A stretch of DNA of 10,491 bases from Gammaproteobacteria bacterium (GTDB lineage: Bacteria > Pseudomonadota > Gammaproteobacteria > SZUA-140). The DNA lies in the NCBI GenBank assembly GCA_003230195.1, contig QIHH01000182.1:1-10491 (forward strand). The letters run 5' to 3'. Below the pieces are notes generated by a model, which ran no database searches, had not been told where the DNA came from, and worked only from the letters and a program-made list of their open reading frames with translations. Shown here piece after piece: positions 6,220 to 10,491 of the stretch. Every line of letters begins with the position of its first letter. Within the stretch, counting starts at the first letter, position 1. The translations under genes were made by a program, and so were the position numbers.

Positions 6220-7869
6220 TTACTGTAATGAATCCGCTAGGCTCACGAGCTGGATAAATTCTGCTCGATACCCAAATAGATCATCACCTCTGCTCTGTTG
6301 TGCTAATTTTAATATTTCAGGGTAGGAATAACTGCCGATTGAATCGCTATGACGGAGGCGCTGGCCGAAGCCTGCGACGGCTGCCGTGAATCGAAAGTTG
6401 TTTGAGGTGCTCGCTAATTGCTGATAGCTGTTACCCATGACAATTGCATGTTGCATCTCAATACTACTGCTTTCATCTGGGCGTTTATAGCGTAGTTTGA
6501 GAAAGGCGAGTTCGTCATTAAACTGATGTGCTTTGATTTTTGTTGAATTGTAACGAAGTGGTTCCGTTAATATGATTTCATAGAGTGCGGTAACACTGTG
6601 GCCCGCGCCGACATCACCGGCATCGATCCGATCATTTTTAAAGTCTTCGTTGTTCAATAGGCGGTTTTCATAGCCGATGAGGCGATAACTGCTCACTATT
6701 TTAGGGTTAAATTCAATCTGAATTTTAGTGTCTCGCGCAATGGTATTCAGTGTGCTGCCAATCTCTTCGACCAACACCTTTTGAGCCTCCTGCAGGGTGT
6801 CGATATAGGCGGCATTGCCATCACCTGCATTTGAGATGCTCTCTAATAACTGGTCGTTGTAATTCCCCATGCCGAAACCTAAAATTGTCAGGCCAACACC
6901 GGAGCGTTTTTTCTCTTTAATTAAAGCCTTTAGTGCTTCGGTGTTTGATGGGCCAACGTTAAAGTCGCCATCGGTTGCGAGAATCACGCGATTAATGCCA
7001 TCTTTATTAAAGTGCTGTTGCGCAATCGAATAAGCGAGCTCAATACCTGCGCCGCCATTGGTTGAGCCTCCTGCACGCAGGCGTTCCATCGCGTCGATGA
7101 TTTCGTTACGCCTATTGCCCGGTGTCGATTCAAGCACCACCCCGGATGCACCCGCATAAACGACAATAGCGACTCGATCCTGAGGTGTTAATTGATTGAC
7201 TAGTAGGCGCAGTGACTTTTTCAATAAGCCTAATTTATTGGCAGCGTTCATTGAGCCAGAGACATCGAGTAGAAAGACAAGATTGCGTGGTTTTGATGTG
7301 AAGCTGGCTGGTTCATACCCCTGAATTCCAATATGCAATAGATAACTACCGTTATTCCACGGGGTCGGGCCAATCTCAGTGGTGATATTGAAGGGTGTCG
7401 ATTCACTCTCTGGTACTGGGTAGTCGTAGTCAAAGTAGTTAACCATCTCTTCAACCCGTACAGCATCCTTTGGTGGCAGATTTCCACCATTGATAAAACG
7501 CCGAACATTGGCGTACGCAGCGGTATCGACATCGATGCTAAAAGTACTAAGCGGTTCATCGCTTACCTGAATCCGACGGTTTTCAGTGATTGCACTGTAT
7601 TGCTCTCCTTGTGCGATAAAGGCGGTATGGAGTTCCTTTTTTCTTAGCCTGTGATGATCGATATGGTTCGGGATCGGTATGGTCTGGGATGGGGCGGCTA
7701 TATCATGCATCACATGGCTCTTCTCAAGCATGACGGCTGATGATGTTAAGGGCGCTGGTGTTTGTGATTCAAGCTTGTTTTGTGGTGCGTTGGGTGTGGT
7801 GCAGGCCGTTAACAGCAATGTCGCAAATACGCTGGTTAGTGCACCATTTCTTTTGGCTGTTGGATTCAT
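6220..7869 (-). CDS. yfbK: YfbK-type lipoprotein with von Willebrand factor A domain
   Basis: A 549-residue predicted lipoprotein. The lipobox LTAC puts the lipidated cysteine at C23, so it is probably anchored in a membrane facing the periplasm. After a linker, the YfbK N-terminal domain (about 88-190) includes LSTFSIDVDTAAYANVRRF and AVRVEEMVNYFDYDYP. The VWA domain (about 195-375) has a complete metal site: D202-x-S204-x-S206 in LDVSGSM, T270 in GGSTNGG, and D300 in ATDGDFN. A C-terminal DUF3520-like region follows (about 375-548; ELAFLKLRYK, AAVAGFGQRLR). AGGAG seven bases before the ATG supports the start. The precise role of YfbK proteins is not established; the VWA domain suggests metal-dependent protein binding. 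It converges on the protease and diverges from the gene at 7995. Confidence 0.92.
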   Translation of the reverse strand: MNPTAKRNGALTSVFATLLLTACTTPNAPQNKLESQTPAPLTSSAVMLEKSHVMHDIAAPSQTIPIPNHIDHHRLRKKELHTAFIAQGEQYSAITENRRIQVSDEPLSTFSIDVDTAAYANVRRFINGGNLPPKDAVRVEEMVNYFDYDYPVPESESTPFNITTEIGPTPWNNGSYLLHIGIQGYEPASFTSKPRNLVFLLDVSGSMNAANKLGLLKKSLRLLVNQLTPQDRVAIVVYAGASGVVLESTPGNRRNEIIDAMERLRAGGSTNGGAGIELAYSIAQQHFNKDGINRVILATDGDFNVGPSNTEALKALIKEKKRSGVGLTILGFGMGNYNDQLLESISNAGDGNAAYIDTLQEAQKVLVEEIGSTLNTIARDTKIQIEFNPKIVSSYRLIGYENRLLNNEDFKNDRIDAGDVGAGHSVTALYEIILTEPLRYNSTKIKAHQFNDELAFLKLRYKRPDESSSIEMQHAIVMGNSYQQLASTSNNFRFTAAVAGFGQRLRHSDSIGSYSYPEILKLAQQSRGDDLFGYRAEFIQLVSLADSLQ

Positions 7870-7994
7870 TGTTCAGCTCCTAGTTTAATGTTGATGAGGT
7901 AATTTTATGCACTTGAAAGGGGTAGCCGTTAGGCAAAATGTGGCTTAAAATGGGCTTCCGTTCGGTTTTTTAATGTGATAGGGGTTTTTGTGGC
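7870..7994. promoter_or_regulatory. Divergent intergenic region with presumed promoters
   Basis: These 125 bases separate two divergent transcription units, so promoters for both should lie here or just beyond. A TAAAAT hexamer at 7946-7951 resembles a -10 box on the plus strand, but it has no good -35 partner. I could not assign a promoter confidently on either strand. Confidence 0.4.
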
Positions 7995-8927
7995 GTGACC
8001 ACTGTATTCAATAAAATTCATCGCCTGAAACAGCAGCTAGGTTGGACCTGGGATCATTTTCTTACCGAAATCGATAAATGTTCATCGGGCGGCGTTGATG
8101 AAAAGACGCTCTATAGCCATTATCGTGAGCCGCATAAAAAGCCTAATAGCCAACTTGAGAAGTTAATTAACCAGCTTCATGATGACTGTTTTCCTGATCC
8201 ATTCCCTGAAGAACTGAATCGTTTAATGCGACTCTATAATCACCTGTTTAACTGTAAAAAACATATTGCTAAAGAGAAGGATATTGAGGATCTGGAATTT
8301 TTTTTACAGCAGCAATGTAAGCGTGAAGTTGAGTGGTTAAGAATTTCACGTTTGAACTGGTTGCTAGGGAATATAGCATTTGATCGGATTCCGCTTTACC
8401 GAGATAATGGTATGCGACAACAATTAGATTGGTGTAAACAGTCTGCGATTAGCCATTATCAAAAAAGTGTCTCGGCAATTGAGCAGCACAATGAGAAATA
8501 CCCTCAAGCGATGGTTAGTGCGAGTCATCTGTATAAGGCGAGGCATAATATTCTTGCCTGCTATCTGAATGCGGTGCCTCAGGCTAAACGAGGTAAAGAT
8601 GTGAACATTATTCAGTACCTTAAAGCGTCGGGCTATATTGCTAACAGCAAGCGGACGCTGCAGGCAGAGCCATTTCAATGGAAGATTGCGCGTAATGGAC
8701 TGCGATTTAGTTCGTTGTTGGAGAACGAAGCGGATGTGATCTATTTCATCACTGCATTGGCTCACATTAGCAGGCATTTTTTGAAGCTTGATTATGAACC
8801 ACTCAACCATGGTGCCATTAATGAAGGCGAAGACTTTCATTGGGCAATCGAAAATGTATTAACAAGCGACTACCTCGCGTCCATTGAGATGGATATGAAA
8901 AAAAACAATAAAGGCAAACGGTCATGA
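7995..8927 (+). CDS. Unrecognised cytoplasmic protein with possible N-terminal helix-turn-helix
   Basis: A 310-residue protein that I do not recognise. It has no signal peptide or membrane segment. Residues 1-60 look like an XRE/Cro-type helix-turn-helix: HRLKQQLGWTWDHFLTEID, then VDEKTLYSHYREPHKKP and LEKLINQL, with alternating helices and a putative recognition helix around 35-45. The rest is helical and rich in K, H, N and aromatic residues (EWLRISRLNWLLGNIAFDRI; SAISHYQKSVSAIEQHNEKY), reminiscent of helical-repeat proteins, but no repeat is clear. The start is GTG with a G-rich AGGGG roughly 10 bases upstream, so the exact start is uncertain. The next gene overlaps by ATGA, implying translational coupling. 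A regulator that shares a promoter region with the yfbK-like gene is possible but only inferred. Confidence 0.75.
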   Translation: MTTVFNKIHRLKQQLGWTWDHFLTEIDKCSSGGVDEKTLYSHYREPHKKPNSQLEKLINQLHDDCFPDPFPEELNRLMRLYNHLFNCKKHIAKEKDIEDLEFFLQQQCKREVEWLRISRLNWLLGNIAFDRIPLYRDNGMRQQLDWCKQSAISHYQKSVSAIEQHNEKYPQAMVSASHLYKARHNILACYLNAVPQAKRGKDVNIIQYLKASGYIANSKRTLQAEPFQWKIARNGLRFSSLLENEADVIYFITALAHISRHFLKLDYEPLNHGAINEGEDFHWAIENVLTSDYLASIEMDMKKNNKGKRS

Positions 8928-9205
8928 AAAAAACAAGGTCATTTATTCTATTATCAACAATCACACTGCTATTGCTGATAGGTGGCTGCGCTAATGCACC
9001 TGAGGGCGGTGTTGATGGACATGTGCCAGCTTCTGAACCATCCTTGCAAAGTAGCGGCAGTAGTGAGCATGAAAAGCGCGCTAAAGAGTCCTTGTTGCTT
9101 GAAGATGGTGTTACGGAAAATGAGTCTCAAGGTGTTGTGCCCGCAGCGGATATGTTGCATAAAAAGTCAGAGAAGCAGAGCGATGATATGGAGCGGCTCG
9201 ACTAA
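8924..9205 (+). CDS. Small hypothetical lipoprotein
   Basis: A 93-residue predicted lipoprotein. A basic start (MKKTR), a hydrophobic core (about 7-19) and IGGC give a lipidated cysteine at C22. The mature part (about 70 residues) is hydrophilic and probably disordered, rich in S, E, K and D, with no recognisable domain. It overlaps the stop of the preceding gene by four bases (ATGA), so the two are translationally coupled. It ends shortly before decayed IS3 sequence. I cannot exclude that the gene was once longer, but the ending shows no sign of IS-derived codons. Function is unknown; the pairing with a cytoplasmic HTH-like protein is its only clue. Confidence 0.75.
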   Translation: MKKTRSFILLSTITLLLLIGGCANAPEGGVDGHVPASEPSLQSSGSSEHEKRAKESLLLEDGVTENESQGVVPAADMLHKKSEKQSDDMERLD

Positions 9206-9294
9206 CTTGTTGCTGGCATGCTTCGCTGAAGTGGTACCCGAAACTCGGATAGGTTGTTAAGCGCTGACACGCCAAATTAGAGAGCACGATCATC

Positions 9295-9408
9295 ATGAGC
9301 AAGAAACGCAAACAGCATTCCAGTGAGCTCAAAGCAATAGTGGCCTTAGCGTCGGTTCGAGGAGATGAAACCGTCCAACGGCAAGAGCCAGTCAGGCCTC
9401 TTTCATGA
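9295..9408 (+). pseudogene. IS3-family orfA, 5' fragment
   Basis: The ATG at 9295 opens a 37-residue reading frame starting MSKKRKQHSSELKAIVAL and then A-S-V-R-G-D-E-T-V, clearly the beginning of an IS3-family OrfA (compare the common M-S-K-R-K-x-x-x-P-E-F-K-A-K-V-A-L pattern). Similarity stops there: QRQEPVRPLS is unrelated, and the helix-turn-helix is missing. The sequence before it (from about 9227, TGAAGTGGTACCCG) may be the left end of this IS. It is a different element type from the ones at 3370-3835 and 10416. The break lies near 9375-9395, where it meets the end of a truncated opposite-strand gene. Confidence 0.7.
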
Positions 9409-9517
9409 CTTTAAAATCCAGCGTTTCAAAAAGCCTCTTTTCTCGGGAATAGCCGGCCAACAGGGCATTAGGTACATGCCTGAAAAAATCCTTTGTGGAA
9501 TAGTGCCGTCTGGTCAT
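9392..9517 (-). pseudogene. Truncated conserved hypothetical gene, 5' fragment
   Basis: On the minus strand an ATG at 9515-9517, preceded by a strong GGAGGT Shine-Dalgarno about 4 bases upstream, opens a 41-residue frame: MTRRHYSTKDFFRHVPNALL, then AGYSREKRLFETLDFKVMKE, then A and TGA. From memory this matches the start of a widespread conserved hypothetical family of about 120 residues (x-Y-S-T-x-D-F-F-R-x-x-P-N-A-L-L-A-x-Y and L-D-F-x-x-M-K-E are its hallmarks) that is often found beside mobile or defence loci. That identification needs a database search. The protein breaks off just after MKE, where the IS3 orfA fragment begins on the other strand. It is not a functional gene as it stands. 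Confidence 0.6.
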
Positions 9518-9522
9518 AGTGA

Positions 9523-10215
9523 CCTCCAGAGCTACTTCATTCGGAAGATCAAATAAACGATGTGGTGCGCGAATACGAAACCTTTGCAGAGAGCGAACGC
9601 AGCAAACTGTTTAACACTATCGATTTTGCCTACCGCAAAGTCGCCATCAAACGTCCGCTAAAAGCCAAACTGGTGATTAGTGAAGCACGGATTGAAACGC
9701 TGGCCGAAAACAAAACCTTTCAAAAACTCAATGCCGAGCAGCAAGCTGCGTGGATCGATTTTTTCCGCGAACATCTGGGGGAAGAAAACTACGACTGGGC
9801 ACACCAGCAGGTAAAAGCCCACAACAGAACCGACGGCTTTGGCAAAACCAGCAAAGCACTGGGCAACGCCTTTGTCACCGTTTTTATCGAACGCGATGAA
9901 AATGCCGACATCGTGCGCGACGACAAAGGTAACGCCGTTGCCGACACCCGCCTTAACGATAGCGAAAGCGTGCCTTACGGCACCCGTGTCGAAGCGTATT
10001 TCAAAACCGAAGTACTGCCCCATGTGCCGGATGCTTATATCGACGACAGCGTGCGTGATGGCAAAGATGGCGAGGTGGGCATTGTCGGTTATGAGATCAA
10101 CTTCAACCGTTACTTTTATCAATACGTACCGCCCCGACCACTGCATGAGATCGATGCGGATTTGAAAGCCGCAGAAGCGTGGATTCAGGCGTTGTTAAAA
10201 GAGGTGGCGGAGTGA
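9523..10215 (+). pseudogene. hsdM: Type I restriction-modification methyltransferase HsdM, 3' fragment
   Basis: The frame opens at 9523 without a plausible start. Recognisable HsdM sequence begins near 9541 (S-E-D-Q-I-N-D-V-V-R-E-Y-E-T-F). It continues through FNTIDFAYRKVAIKRPLKAK and ends with DGEVGIVGYEINFNRYFYQY and then VPPRPLHEIDADLKAAE, the conserved C-terminal block of HsdM. About 225 residues remain of a subunit that is usually 500 residues or more. The N-terminal part with the SAM-binding and NPPF/NPPY catalytic motifs is missing, so the fragment cannot methylate DNA. It overlaps the hsdS start by one base (TGATG), the normal operon arrangement. Base use is richer in G and C than in the protease gene. 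Confidence 0.88.
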
Positions 10216-10418
10216 TGCGGGCTTATCCTGAGTATAAGGATTCTGGGGTTGAGTGGTTGGGGGAGATTCCGAGTCATTGGAACAAAGTGAAACTTAAATA
10301 TCTCTGTAAAATTCAAACTGGAAATAAAGATACAGTTAATGCAAATCTGGATGGAATATATGATTTCTTTATACGTTCTAAAAAAGTTGAAAGAATCAAT
10401 ACTGTAGTGGCAAACTAA
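10215..10418 (+). pseudogene. hsdS: Type I restriction specificity subunit HsdS, truncated by IS insertion
   Basis: The ATG at 10215 overlaps the hsdM stop. The protein starts MRAYPEYKDSGVEWLGEIPS and then HWNKVKLKYL, the standard beginning of HsdS target-recognition domain 1. TGNKDTVNANLDGIYDFFIR and SKKVERI follow, as expected. The frame ends after 67 residues at a TAA (10416-10418) that coincides with the start of an IS3-family element end, so the stop is most likely supplied by the insertion. Intact HsdS is roughly 400 residues. Whether the rest of the gene lies beyond the IS cannot be seen in this window. Confidence 0.85.
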
Positions 10419-10491
10419 TCTGGTCACCAAGTTAGAGGTGATATTATCCTCATCACTAACTTGGAAATACCATGACTAAACGTATATTTAC
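10416..10491 (+). mobile_element. Left end of an IS3-family element (continues beyond the window)
   Basis: The segment TAATCTGGTCACC, then GTTAGAGGTGATATT, closely matches the end of the decayed element at 3835 (TAATTTGGCCACC, CTAGAGGTGATATT). In both, an ATG follows some 30-45 bases further in. Here the ATG at 10472 starts M-T-K-R-I-F-T, consistent with IS3-family OrfA. The outer boundary is uncertain by a few bases (10416-10421). The element interrupts hsdS and reads in the same direction. Only 76 bases are visible, so I cannot tell whether it is intact. Confidence 0.7.

Noticed and set aside
8424..8840. Minus-strand reading frame of 138 codons inside the HTH-like gene.
   Set aside because: The plus-strand frame is longer, is coupled to a lipoprotein gene by ATGA, and has coherent helical composition. 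The antisense frame has no ribosome-binding site or recognisable motif.
9365..9556. Plus-strand reading frame of 63 codons.
   Set aside because: It crosses the junction of two unrelated fragments and is antisense to the truncated conserved gene, so it is a by-product of the fusion.
9658..10146. Minus-strand reading frame of 162 codons.
   Set aside because: It is antisense to conserved HsdM sequence, which explains the open frame by codon bias.

Overview
The window looks like gammaproteobacterial chromosome of moderate GC (mid-40s % by eye). The evidence is a nuoN 3' end followed by surE, pcm, a yqaA-type membrane gene and nlpD, in the order typical of Gammaproteobacteria. I cannot name the genus. 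A secreted proteinase K-like protease with a P domain and the many decayed IS3-family pieces would suit a marine or aquatic gammaproteobacterium, but that is inference.

Layout. Positions 1-293 hold the end of nuoN (respiratory complex I). Positions 422-3243 form a same-strand block: surE and pcm are separated by one base, yqaA follows, then nlpD, whose product is a lipoprotein that activates septal murein hydrolysis. In most gammaproteobacteria rpoS follows nlpD directly. Here it is missing. An orphan Shine-Dalgarno-like sequence and a shrunken IS3-family remnant on the minus strand (about 3370-3835) take its place. After a non-coding stretch of about 560 bases comes a stand-alone gene for a secreted subtilase (4398-6110), bounded on each side by a copy of a short degenerate repeat. 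The downstream copy overlaps a strong hairpin. A convergent gene (6220-7869, minus) encodes a YfbK-type von Willebrand A lipoprotein. Divergent from it is a two-gene unit (7995-9205) encoding an unrecognised 310-residue protein with a possible N-terminal helix-turn-helix and, overlapping by four bases, a small lipoprotein.

The right end (about 9227-10491) is a scrap region. It holds the first codons of an IS3-type orfA joined tail-to-tail to the first 41 codons of a conserved hypothetical gene, then the 3' part of a type I hsdM, then hsdS cut after 67 codons by an inserted IS3-family element that runs off the window. The end of that element is clearly related to the end of the remnant beside nlpD, so related elements acted at both loci.

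In function, the left third is housekeeping (respiration, stationary-phase survival and protein repair, cell-wall remodelling), the middle is cell-surface and secreted accessory functions, and the right end is a dead restriction-modification locus. I found no CRISPR array, tRNA, rRNA or riboswitch. The least explained functional unit is the HTH-like protein plus lipoprotein pair facing the YfbK-like gene.
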